A stretch of 64,000 nt of DNA from Mycobacteriales bacterium (GTDB lineage Bacteria > Actinomycetota > Actinomycetes > DATLTS01): NCBI GenBank assembly GCA_035533475.1, contig DATLTS010000053.1, positions 17,415 to 81,414 on the forward strand. Reading direction: 5' to 3'. Numbering within the stretch: the first letter of the stretch is position 1; the number at the start of each line of letters is the position of its first letter. The position numbers were made by a program, and so were the translations under genes. Shown here in pieces: positions 36,931 to 45,422 of the stretch. The notes under the pieces are model-generated. The model was not told the origin of the DNA and ran no database searches. It saw only the letters and a list, made by a program, of their open reading frames with translations.

Positions 36931-39899
36931 CTGCCCACCCCCACCGGCACGGGTGCACCGCGCCCGGCGGCACTCTTGGTCGTCGTCGCGCCGGAACGTT
37001 CGATGGCGGTGACGCTGCCACCCAGATAGGCCTCGACCACCTGCGGGTCGGCCCGGACGTGCTCCGGGGTGCCTTCGGCGATGACGCGCCCGTCGGCCAT
37101 GGCCACGACCCGGTCGGAGATCCCCATGATCAGCGGGATGTCGTGCTCGATGATGAGCAGGGTAAGACCAAGTTGCGCGCGCAGGTCGCGGAGCAGCTGG
37201 CCGAGCGCCTCGGTTTCGCGCTGGGCGATACCGCTGGACGGCTCGTCGAGGAGCAGCAGGATCGGTTGGAGCGCGACAAGGCAGGCGATCTCGGTGATCC
37301 GCCGCGTGCCCGTGGACAGCTCCTGGATGGTCTTGTCGCGGTAACTGTCCAGGCCCATGATCGCCACCAGCTCGCGGGCCCGCCGTTCCTTGCGACGCTC
37401 CGCCAGGCGGATCCCGGTGACCGAGGTCAGGAAGCGGGTCGGGGTGACGCGTTCGAAGCCGAGCTGCACCGCCTCCAGCACGGTCATCGTCGGGAACAAC
37501 GCCGCGTCCTGGAAGGAGCGGATCATCCCGAGCTGGGCGCGGCCCTCGGGACCGAGCCGGGTGACGTCGCGGTGGTCGAACAGCACCTGCCCGGCGTCTG
37601 CCCGGGTAAAGCCCCCGAGCAGCTCGAAGGTCGTGGTCTTCCCGGCGCCGTTGGGTCCGATCAGGCCGACGGTCTCCCCCGCGCGAACCGTCAGCGAGAC
37701 CCCGTCGACCGCGGCGATGCCGCCGAAGTGCTTGCGCAAACCGCGGGCCTCGAGCAAGACGCCGCCGATGGCCGGGCGATCGCCGGACGTCGTCGCAAGG
37801 AGGTCGGTGAGCTTCGGCTGGGCGGTTTCCGCAATGGCCGCCGCCTCATCCGAACTGTCCATGCGGACCCGGTACAGGGCTCCGATCCGAACGGCGAGGG
37901 CGTCCCGGATTCGGGTGAGTGCCCAGCCGCCGATCCCCTCCGGGAGGAACAGGACGAGCAACAAGGCACCGAACTGGGTCGCCGCGAGACCGAGGGAGTC
38001 CAGGGGCAACGTCGGGATCCCGATCAGGTAGATCGCCCCGATGATGGGGCCGGCGAGTAGCGACACCCCGCCGATGACGGTCATGACGACGACGGCGATG
38101 CTGGCGTCCACCGGGAAGGCCGTGACCCCGATGCTCGACAGCGAGTGCCCGTACATCGCGCCGCCGACGCCGGCGATGAAGCCGGCCAGCAGATAGCCCT
38201 GAAGCTTGACCGCGCTCGCCCGGATGGTGAAGGCGCGAGCGTTGTCCTCGTTGTCGCGGATGGCGACGAGGAGTCGGCCGAACCCGGAGCGCCGCACGTT
38301 ACGCGCAAGGATCAGGCAGAGCACGAAGACCACGAAGGCGAAGTAGTAGTAGCTGTGGCCGGTGTCGAGCGGGTGGCCGAAGACCGTCGGGATCCGTGGC
38401 GTGACGCCGTCGCCCAGCATCCACGGCTGCGCCAGCAGCCAGGCGGGCGTGGCCAGCGCGAAGGACAAGGTGGTGACGGTGAGCATCAACCCACGGATCC
38501 GCAGCGCCGGCAAGCCGATGATCACGGACACGATGCCCGCCCCGAGCCCGGCGTAGAGGAAGGCGAGGACGAAGTCGCCGGTATGTCGCGACACGTAGAA
38601 GGACACGACGGCCCCGATCGCCGCGACGGCGAACTGGCCGAGGGTGAGCTGCCCGCCCAGCCCGGTCAGGATGCCAACGGACAAGCCGACGATGCTGAAC
38701 GCCAGGATGCTGGTCACCGTGACCGAGGCGCTGTTGGAGATGAGCAGCGGCAGGCAGGCGGTGAAGGCGAGCGCCGGGATCCCGGCCACCAGACCGAGGT
38801 TGCGGATGACCCAGATCCTGCGCAGCGCGTCCGGCAACGGACGCAGCGCCTGCACGGCGGCCCAGCTGCCCTTCTCCTCGTCGCGGCCGACCCGGCGGCG
38901 CTGCGCGAGCAGCGTGACCAGGATGATCACGAACAGGGTGACCTCGACCAGGCCGGAGCGGGGGTAGTTCCACAGCAGGAGCTGCTCGAGGATGCCGAGG
39001 CCGACGCCCGCACCGAGCGCGGCGGGCAGCGACTGCATCCGCGCGACCACCGCCGCGGTGAGCGCCCGGAGCAGCAGCGCCGGACCGAAGCTGTCCCCGC
39101 TGGTGAATCCTTGGGTGGGTTGGGTGAGGATCGCGGAAAACGCGGACAGGGCACCGGCGATGGCCCAGGCCAGGCTCGACATCCGGGAGGAGAAGATGCC
39201 CGACATCCGGGCGGCTTCCGGGTTCGCGGCCGCGGCGCGCAACGCCAGACCGAAGCGGGAGAAGCGCAGGAACAACGCGATCCCGATGACCGCGATCGGG
39301 GAGAGGATGAGCATCCCCGAGTACGCCTGAGTGATCCGCAGGGCACCGACGTTGAACACCGGCAGCCAGGACGGCTGCGGGAACAGCGCCCCGGCGGACG
39401 CCGTGCTGTTGATCACCAAAGCGAAGATGACCAGGAACTGGCCGACGCCGAGCGTCGCGACGATGGAGACCAGGCGCGGTGCTTTACGGAGCCTGCGGAC
39501 CACGCCGGTCTCAGCCGCGGCGCCGATCGCCCCGGCCACGGCCAGTGCGAAGGGGAAGGTCAGCCAGTACGGGACGTGGTACTTGACCACGACGAGACCG
39601 AACACGGCAGCACCGAAGGCGCCGATCTGACCGTGCGCGAAGTTGATGATCCGGTTGGTGCGGTAGATCAGTACCAGACCTACCGCGAGCAGGCCGTAGG
39701 TCATCCCGATGATCGTGCCGAGCAGGATCACCGGCAGCGGGGTGGAGAACGTGTAGACGTTGTGCGAAGCCAGTTCGGCGAGGGTCAGCTTGGCGAGCAC
39801 GAGCAACGCGAGTGCGACGCCCGTCGCGATCATCGCGTTCCGGCTCGGCGGACGCAGCCGCGCCCGGACATGCGAATACGGCAGGGACCGGGTGCTCAT
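36927..39899 (-). CDS. Branched-chain amino acid-type ABC transporter LivH-LivM-LivG fusion
   Basis: One 990-residue polypeptide holds two permeases and an ATPase. Residues ~45-345 are LivH-like (GTIIGMTYGLLAVGLVLIYR, NRIINFAHGQIGAFGA), ~370-665 are LivM-like (GLGGQLTLGQFAVAAIGAVV, GLPALRIRGLMLTVTTLSFA), and ~700-975 are LivG-like with Walker A GPNGAGKTTTFE, a variant signature ELSTGTRRITEIA in place of LSGGQ, and Walker B ILLLLDEPSSGIAQRE. ATG 39899 overlaps the MFS-LivF stop. With the LivF half supplied by the neighbour, a full HAAT-type importer is encoded in two proteins. The substrate could be amino acids or amides. Consistent frame and domain borders argue against artefactual joining. 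Confidence 0.92.
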   Translation of the reverse strand: MSTRSLPYSHVRARLRPPSRNAMIATGVALALLVLAKLTLAELASHNVYTFSTPLPVILLGTIIGMTYGLLAVGLVLIYRTNRIINFAHGQIGAFGAAVFGLVVVKYHVPYWLTFPFALAVAGAIGAAAETGVVRRLRKAPRLVSIVATLGVGQFLVIFALVINSTASAGALFPQPSWLPVFNVGALRITQAYSGMLILSPIAVIGIALFLRFSRFGLALRAAAANPEAARMSGIFSSRMSSLAWAIAGALSAFSAILTQPTQGFTSGDSFGPALLLRALTAAVVARMQSLPAALGAGVGLGILEQLLLWNYPRSGLVEVTLFVIILVTLLAQRRRVGRDEEKGSWAAVQALRPLPDALRRIWVIRNLGLVAGIPALAFTACLPLLISNSASVTVTSILAFSIVGLSVGILTGLGGQLTLGQFAVAAIGAVVSFYVSRHTGDFVLAFLYAGLGAGIVSVIIGLPALRIRGLMLTVTTLSFALATPAWLLAQPWMLGDGVTPRIPTVFGHPLDTGHSYYYFAFVVFVLCLILARNVRRSGFGRLLVAIRDNEDNARAFTIRASAVKLQGYLLAGFIAGVGGAMYGHSLSSIGVTAFPVDASIAVVVMTVIGGVSLLAGPIIGAIYLIGIPTLPLDSLGLAATQFGALLLVLFLPEGIGGWALTRIRDALAVRIGALYRVRMDSSDEAAAIAETAQPKLTDLLATTSGDRPAIGGVLLEARGLRKHFGGIAAVDGVSLTVRAGETVGLIGPNGAGKTTTFELLGGFTRADAGQVLFDHRDVTRLGPEGRAQLGMIRSFQDAALFPTMTVLEAVQLGFERVTPTRFLTSVTGIRLAERRKERRARELVAIMGLDSYRDKTIQELSTGTRRITEIACLVALQPILLLLDEPSSGIAQRETEALGQLLRDLRAQLGLTLLIIEHDIPLIMGISDRVVAMADGRVIAEGTPEHVRADPQVVEAYLGGSVTAIERSGATTTKSAAGRGAPVPVGVGR

Positions 39900-42106
39900 C
39901 CGGCGGCGCTCGCACCCTGGAGGAACACCGCACGGAGCAGGTCATCCCGACCGAGCAGGTCACCGGCCCGGCCATCGAAGCGCATCTCCCCCTTCTCCAT
40001 GAAGTAGGCATGGTCGACGAGGTTCAGGGCGATGTTCACCGATTGCTCGACGAGAACGACCGCGGTGCCTTCGGCGTTGATCCGGCGGACCATCTCCAGC
40101 AACTGCCCGACGATCACCGGGGCGAGGCCGAGCGAGAGTTCGTCGATGAGCAGCAGCCGGGGGCGCAGGATCAGCGCCTTGGACAGCCCGAGCATCTGCT
40201 GCTCGCCGCCGGACAGGGTCGCGGCGAGGCTACTGCGGCGTTCCGCGAGCCGAGGGAAGGCTTCGAAGCAGCGGTCGATGGCCGCGTCGAGGGCCCGGCG
40301 GTCCCGGCCCAGCGTGTAACCGAAACTGCGCATGTTCTCCACGACGGTCATCGGCCCGAAGACCGCCCGGCCACCGGGGATCTGGGTGATCCCGAGGCGC
40401 AGGCGGCGCTCCGCGTCGAGAAACGTGACGTCCTGACCGTGAAAGCGCACCGACCCGGCCGACGGCAACCCGATCCCCGAGATCACCTTGAGCAGCGTCG
40501 ACTTCCCGGCTCCGTTCACCCCGAGCAGGGCGACCATCTCACCCTCGTCGACGGTGAAGTCGACGTCGAAAAGGACCTGCAGCTGCCCGTAGGAGAAGTC
40601 GACGCCGCGGCAGGCGAGCATCGGCAGGTGCCCGCCGGCGGTACGGATCCGCTTGATCTCCTCGTCCTCGATGACTTCATCGATCATCCGGTCGAGATCC
40701 GCGTTGATGTGGCGACCGGCGGTGTAGATGATCACTCCGGTGAGGCCGCCCGGGAGCGCGACCGCCACCATCGACCCCACGATCCCGTACCGGCTCTGCA
40801 CGCCGGCGAAGAACAGCGCCCCGAGTAGTCCGCCGACCGCGAGGAAGATCGCCGCGAGGGCCTGCGCGTGCGGGCGCATCCGGGACGGGATGACCGAGAG
40901 AAGCGCGATCGAGAACGACGGGACCAGGGGTCCGATCGTGGCCCCGGAGATCCCGAAGCAGGCCAGCATTAGCGGGAACGACGGCGCCAAGCCGCCCAGC
41001 GCGATGAACAAGACCGCGACGCCGATGAGGAGTCCGGCGGTGCGCATCACCTGTGGCGGGGACTGACGGAACTGCCGCTCCCCCCGACGTCCGAATAGCG
41101 CCAGCCCGATGATGGACATCCCCGAGTAGTAGGCGAAGAACAGCCCCCGGCCGCCCGGCCCGAGATTCCACTTCTCCTCTAGGAAGAACGAGATGAAGGT
41201 TGACAGCGGAACGCTGAGCAGCCCGAAGACTCCCCAGCCCCAGAACACCCGGCGCGCCGTTTTCAGCAGCAGGATCCGCCGGCAGATCTCCCAGAAGCCC
41301 AGCTGGACATCTTCGGTAGGGACCGTTGCCGAATCCTCGCCGGCGGCCTCGTGCACGGTGGCTCGGATCTGCTGGGTGTCCCAGCGGCCGAACCCGGGAT
41401 CCCGCAAGCCCAGACAACACAGGGTCAGCCCCACCGACATCGCGCCCATTGCCAGAAAGACGCCCCGCCAGGTGAGCCCGAAGGAGCTGGCGAACAGGGC
41501 GACCAGCAGTGGCGCAGCCACGTTGCCGAGGAAGGTGGCGGCGCTGTAGACCGAGACGGCCCGAACCCGGGCCTCCGGGTGGTAGCTGTCCATCACGAGC
41601 GGCACGTGCAGCGACGTCACACTGCCCGTGGTCAGGCCGTCGAAGACGAGAATCCCGATCAGCGCGATCAGCGAGGTGACGAACCCGGTGAACAGGGTGA
41701 TCACGCTCCAGGCCAGGCCGGTGACCAGGCAGAGCATCGCGCGTCGCCCGTGGCTTTGCGCCAGATAGGAGATGTAGAGCGGCGAGATGGCCACCGCGAG
41801 TCCCTTGAGGGCCACCGCCCCACCGATGGCGCCGATCCCGATCCCGAGGGCCCGGCTGATGTCGGGGGCGAGCACGGTGAACGCGTACCCCTGGAAGGTG
41901 TCCACAATCGACAGGATCGACAGCGCGAACAACGGGTAGTACGGCAGCCCGTAGCGGCGGGCGACGTCCCGGAAGCTCGCGGTTTTCGTCTCCCCGGTGA
42001 CGCCCAACCGGGCCCGGGCCCGGTCGCGGAGCAACTCCCGGGTCTCCCCGACGTCGTCGAGGAGCTCATCTGGGTCCACCGTCGTCAGCGCAGCGGTCAC
42101 GGTCAT
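39896..42106 (-). CDS. MFS permease-LivF ATPase fusion
   Basis: A 736-residue fusion. Residues ~55-470 are a major facilitator superfamily permease of about twelve membrane segments (LFALSILSIVDTFQGYAFTV, AQSHGRRAMLCLVTGLAWSV, YSAATFLGNVAAPLLVALFA, SFPLMLACFGISGATIGPLV). Residues ~495-736 are a LivF-type ATPase: Walker A LLGVNGAGKSTLLK, signature TLSGGEQQMLGLSKALI, Walker B LLLIDELSLGLAPV, where Leu replaces the usual Pro after DE. ATG 42106 overlaps the lipoprotein stop (ATGA). The ATPase would pair with LivG of the next protein, which would put the MFS unit physically in the ABC complex. The architecture is rare; whether the MFS part transports independently is unknown. Confidence 0.9.
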   Translation of the reverse strand: MTVTAALTTVDPDELLDDVGETRELLRDRARARLGVTGETKTASFRDVARRYGLPYYPLFALSILSIVDTFQGYAFTVLAPDISRALGIGIGAIGGAVALKGLAVAISPLYISYLAQSHGRRAMLCLVTGLAWSVITLFTGFVTSLIALIGILVFDGLTTGSVTSLHVPLVMDSYHPEARVRAVSVYSAATFLGNVAAPLLVALFASSFGLTWRGVFLAMGAMSVGLTLCCLGLRDPGFGRWDTQQIRATVHEAAGEDSATVPTEDVQLGFWEICRRILLLKTARRVFWGWGVFGLLSVPLSTFISFFLEEKWNLGPGGRGLFFAYYSGMSIIGLALFGRRGERQFRQSPPQVMRTAGLLIGVAVLFIALGGLAPSFPLMLACFGISGATIGPLVPSFSIALLSVIPSRMRPHAQALAAIFLAVGGLLGALFFAGVQSRYGIVGSMVAVALPGGLTGVIIYTAGRHINADLDRMIDEVIEDEEIKRIRTAGGHLPMLACRGVDFSYGQLQVLFDVDFTVDEGEMVALLGVNGAGKSTLLKVISGIGLPSAGSVRFHGQDVTFLDAERRLRLGITQIPGGRAVFGPMTVVENMRSFGYTLGRDRRALDAAIDRCFEAFPRLAERRSSLAATLSGGEQQMLGLSKALILRPRLLLIDELSLGLAPVIVGQLLEMVRRINAEGTAVVLVEQSVNIALNLVDHAYFMEKGEMRFDGRAGDLLGRDDLLRAVFLQGASAAG

Positions 42107-42621
42107 GACACGCCCAGCTGTCGGACCCGGAAGTCGACGTACCACGCGCTCTCGCCGATCCGGTGGCCGGATGCGTCCAGCAGCACGATGATCGCCTCGT
42201 GCAGCTGCACCTGCTGATAGGTGTTCAACGAGTTCACCGAGGTGAGAGTCAACGAGGTGGCAGTGGTCGTATACACCTGGTGGTCGGCCAGGTAAGTGGT
42301 GTCCGGGCAGCCGGGGGTGTGCACGCAAGCCGGGTCACCGCTGCCGACGGCCTTCAGCGTCTGTCCGGGGCGGATCGGGGCTCGATCAACGAAGATCGCG
42401 AAGTAACCGGAGGTCGCGGAGGCTGCCGCGGAGTTCGGTGCGCTGATCGTGAAGTCCTTGATCGTCCAGCGCAGGGTCACCGGCAGCCCCACCAGCTGCT
42501 GGGCCTTCGGCGAGGTCACCGTGAGCCGCTTGTCGGCCACGAAGGACAGGTTCGACACGGCGCAGCCGGAGGCGCTCAGGGTGAGCAGGGCGAGCCAGAG
42601 CACGCGCCGCCGCAGCGTCAC
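42103..42621 (-). CDS. Lipoprotein, unknown function
   Basis: A 172-residue exported lipoprotein: basic start RRRVLWLALLTLSASGC with a lipobox LSASGC (Cys20), then a beta-rich domain with LVGLPVTLRWTIKDFTI, YFAIFVDRAPIRPGQTL and a DPACVHTPGCPD cysteine pair, ending HRIGESAWYVDFRVRQLGVS. GTG 42621 is chosen over a longer frame because GAGGAGG lies 7 bases upstream and the signal peptide begins there. First gene of the transporter operon (ATGA overlap with MFS-LivF), 136 bases below pucR. The Ig-like pattern suggests a surface accessory; no substrate-binding fold is recognised. Confidence 0.75.
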   Translation of the reverse strand: MTLRRRVLWLALLTLSASGCAVSNLSFVADKRLTVTSPKAQQLVGLPVTLRWTIKDFTISAPNSAAASATSGYFAIFVDRAPIRPGQTLKAVGSGDPACVHTPGCPDTTYLADHQVYTTTATSLTLTSVNSLNTYQQVQLHEAIIVLLDASGHRIGESAWYVDFRVRQLGVS

Positions 42622-42757
42622 CCGGTCGCCTCCTCGTCCAGCCGCCACCTGGATCGTGCTCCCTGCGGTGTTGGGCGTCGTCATCCCGGGGCACCAAACC
42701 GGGGCCGGAAGACTGTGCGATGGCACACCACGCGGCGGGCGGGCCCGGTTCGCGGGC

Positions 42758-44377
42758 TCAGCCCCGGTCGAGGAACCGCAGCTGCAGCTGGACCACCAGC
42801 CGCTCGTCCGGATCGTCGAGGTCGATCCCGGAGATGTCGCAGAGCCGGCGGATCCGGTAGCGGAAGGTGTTGGGATGGACGTTTACGACCGACGAGGCCA
42901 AGGTGACGTCACCGAACGCGTCCAGGTAAGCCCGCAGCGTCGGCAGGTATGCGGTCCCGCGCTCGCGATCCTGCTCGGCCAGCACCCCCAGCCGCCCGGC
43001 CCGCAGGCTCGGCTTCCGCTCCACGAGCTCACCCAACTCGGTGAGGATCGTCCGGCTGCGGACCGCGTCGATGTCGGCGACGGAGCGGGCCCGCGGGTCA
43101 CCGGCGAGCGCGCGCACCGCCTGCTCGGCCTCCCGCCGCGAGACCGTCACTTCCCGCAGCGTGCCCACCGTTGAGCCGATCCCGCCGCGGAGATCGACGT
43201 GGAGCGTTTCCTGAGCGCGCGCGACGATGGATTCGACTAGCGCAACGATCCGATCGCGATGCGCCGGCCCCGGCTCCGGAAGCAGCACGTAGATGGTGCC
43301 CGCGATGGCGACGCAGGCGGCCCGCCGGCGGTAGGACTCGCAGTACAAGGCGATGAGATCCGCGGCGCGTTGAGCCTGTACCGCCGCCTCCGCCTCATCC
43401 GTTTCCGCCTGCATGAGCGCGACGACCGTGACCGGGGTGTTGACCCCGATGTCCAGCGTGGACGCCCCGATCTCGGGTGGGCTGCGACCGTCGAGCAGCG
43501 CCCAGAGCGCCTCCGCCCGTCGCCGGCGATCCAGATCCTCGCTGCTGCGATGGCGCAGGATGTGCAGCGCGGCCAACCCGGCGGCCTCGCCGAGGGCCTG
43601 CTCGGCGCCGGCGCCGAACGGCTGCTCCCCCTCGATGACGAAGATCGCACCGACGAGCTCGGCGCCGGCACGCACGGCGATCGCCAGCCGGGGTCGGATG
43701 CCGGGCACGTCGAAGTCGCCCAGGCGGAGCACGCCTGGGTCCTGCCACAGGCGTGGGAAGACCCCAGCCTCGTTGAGCTTGCGCATCCAGGCGGCCGACA
43801 CCTGCCGGCCGAGGATGGCCTCCCGGCGGGCGTCGTCGATCGGCTGGTCGAGGTTCGAATACGCGAGGACCCGGCCGCCCGGATCTTCGATCGTCGTGGC
43901 GCCACCGACCGCGGCCGCGACCGCGTCGGCGAGGGAGAACAGGTTGCCGATCGGCACGCCGGCGCCGCTGTGCGCCAACGAACCGACCGCGGTCGCGGTC
44001 CGGATCAGGCTGTACAGCTGTCCCCAGCCGACCGTGACCGGAGCCAGCAGCAGGGCCATCCCCGATTCGTTGGCGGCCGCGACGAGAGCGGGCGGCGGAT
44101 CTCCGGCCGCCTTCAGAACCAGCCCGCCGACACCGGCCGCACCTAGGCGGCGGAGGAGGCGGAGGGAGTCATCCGACGTCGGGTGCACACCGACGCCGAG
44201 GACGAGATCCCCGGGTTCCGGACCGGTCTCATCGTTCGGATCGAACAGGACCGGCTCTCCGACCGTTGCCTCACTGCCACCGGGCGCCGCGACGAGGCGC
44301 AGGCTGACCGGATGCAATTCGGCGACCAAACTCGCCAGTGTGGTCATGGGGGCCGGGGCCGGCGTAGGGACCTTCAC
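42758..44377 (-). CDS. PucR-family transcriptional regulator
   Basis: A 539-residue PucR/CdaR-type regulator. N-terminal PucR domain (residues ~15-120, DLVLGVGVHPTSDDSLRLLR), a GAF-like central part (AVAAAVGGATTIEDPGGRVL, RPRLAIAVRAGAELVGAIFV), then a GGDEF-like stretch and the C-terminal helix-turn-helix VNVHPNTFRYRIRRLCDISG. GTG 44377 follows a GGGGG stretch; ATG 44347 is an alternative start ten codons in. Such regulators act as substrate-sensing activators or repressors of nitrogen-compound catabolic genes. It lies directly upstream of, and in the same direction as, the Liv-fusion operon, its most likely target. Confidence 0.9.
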   Translation of the reverse strand: MKVPTPAPAPMTTLASLVAELHPVSLRLVAAPGGSEATVGEPVLFDPNDETGPEPGDLVLGVGVHPTSDDSLRLLRRLGAAGVGGLVLKAAGDPPPALVAAANESGMALLLAPVTVGWGQLYSLIRTATAVGSLAHSGAGVPIGNLFSLADAVAAAVGGATTIEDPGGRVLAYSNLDQPIDDARREAILGRQVSAAWMRKLNEAGVFPRLWQDPGVLRLGDFDVPGIRPRLAIAVRAGAELVGAIFVIEGEQPFGAGAEQALGEAAGLAALHILRHRSSEDLDRRRRAEALWALLDGRSPPEIGASTLDIGVNTPVTVVALMQAETDEAEAAVQAQRAADLIALYCESYRRRAACVAIAGTIYVLLPEPGPAHRDRIVALVESIVARAQETLHVDLRGGIGSTVGTLREVTVSRREAEQAVRALAGDPRARSVADIDAVRSRTILTELGELVERKPSLRAGRLGVLAEQDRERGTAYLPTLRAYLDAFGDVTLASSVVNVHPNTFRYRIRRLCDISGIDLDDPDERLVVQLQLRFLDRG

Positions 44378-44413
44378 ACCGATTACCCCCAGGGACGAAG
44401 CATTCCGTCCAGG

Positions 44414-45313
44414 CTACCGGCTGAGCAGATACCACCCGTCGCGGTTCGCCCCGGTGACCCGGTAGCCCGCCTCGAAGGCACGACCAAGGACGGAACGGAG
44501 GGCGAGCCGCCACTCGCGGGCCCGCGCCGGGCCCGACGCCCGGAGCGCGACGATGTCCAGGGGCACCTGGCAGAGCAGCGAATCCCCCTGGCCGGAGACC
44601 TGCACTGGCCCACCATCGGGGCCGGGGCGAAGGACGGTGGGGATCCCTTCACGGCACAACCGCTCCACGTCGGTGGCCTCCGTCATCCCATCGCAGGCGG
44701 CTGCCGCGCGCGCTGAGGGCAACTCCCACACCACCAGGCACCGGTCGCTGAGGTCACCGGAGTTCAGGCTGTCCTGGAGGATCCCGTAGAAGTTCTCATA
44801 GAAGCTCGCGATCTCGGCACCGAGTTTGACAATGTTGAAGTAGGCGTTGCGTGCGACGAGCGGATCGAAGGTCCACACCACCCGGTCCAGTCCATGGGCG
44901 AGCGCCCACCACCGCTGGTGCAGCTTCAATGTGAAGCCGACATTGCGCCCCTGCAGCTGAGCCTCGACGCCCGCGAGATGCGAGTGCAGGTACGCGCCCC
45001 GACCGTCCTCGGCCCGAAAGGCGAGGCTGGCACCGACGACCTGGCCGCCGAGCTCGGCGATCGACACGTAGTTGCCCGCGTGCGCCAAGGCCCAGGTCAA
45101 CTCGGGGGTTGCCGCACTGCGGCCCTGCTCTCTTCCCCACACGCCATCGAAGAGCGCACTGGCCCGGCGGGCGTCTTCCTGGGTCGCCACCAGCCGGACG
45201 GTGACCCCAGTGCGCATCGCGGCGGCCTCGGCGCCCTGCCTGGCCGTATCCGCGAGGAGCTCGAGACCAGCCGGGTCCTCGTCTCGGCGCGCCTCGGTGA
45301 GGGTTCCCGTCAC
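44414..45313 (-). CDS. GNAT-family N-acyltransferase (COG3375-like)
   Basis: A 299-residue acetyl/succinyltransferase-type protein. A GNAT core around residues 38-180 includes GGQVVGASLAFRAEDGRGAY, LHSHLAGVEAQLQGRNVGFT (the acyl-CoA loop region), LDRVVWTFDPLVARNAYFNI and LGAEIASFYENFYG. The pattern matches the predicted acyltransferases found beside N-acylamino acid racemases, where a member succinylates D-amino acids. A racemase and an M20 deacylase lie 10 kb away in this window. GTG 45313 is the first start in frame with the conserved part; 36 bases separate it from pucR, so the two may share a transcript. Confidence 0.78.
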   Translation of the reverse strand: MTGTLTEARRDEDPAGLELLADTARQGAEAAAMRTGVTVRLVATQEDARRASALFDGVWGREQGRSAATPELTWALAHAGNYVSIAELGGQVVGASLAFRAEDGRGAYLHSHLAGVEAQLQGRNVGFTLKLHQRWWALAHGLDRVVWTFDPLVARNAYFNIVKLGAEIASFYENFYGILQDSLNSGDLSDRCLVVWELPSARAAAACDGMTEATDVERLCREGIPTVLRPGPDGGPVQVSGQGDSLLCQVPLDIVALRASGPARAREWRLALRSVLGRAFEAGYRVTGANRDGWYLLSR

Positions 45314-45422
45314 CCGCTCACTGTCCCACCGACGGGGCTCGCCTCGAATCGTTCGATCCGCACAAGAATCCGTACTACATCCATGGGCACAGACGAAGCC
45401 ATGCGCGCGTCTCCGGGCCCGG

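Noticed and set aside
35456..37021. Single 521-codon minus-strand gene joining the 2-TM protein to upstream sequence
   Set aside because: Its front part lies inside the secreted protein gene in another frame; the strong ribosome binding site before 35851 marks the real start.
38145..40007. Plus-strand frame of 620 codons opposite the LivHMG fusion
   Set aside because: Composition is dominated by Glu/Asp/Arg/Gln repeats typical of an antisense frame of membrane-protein codons.
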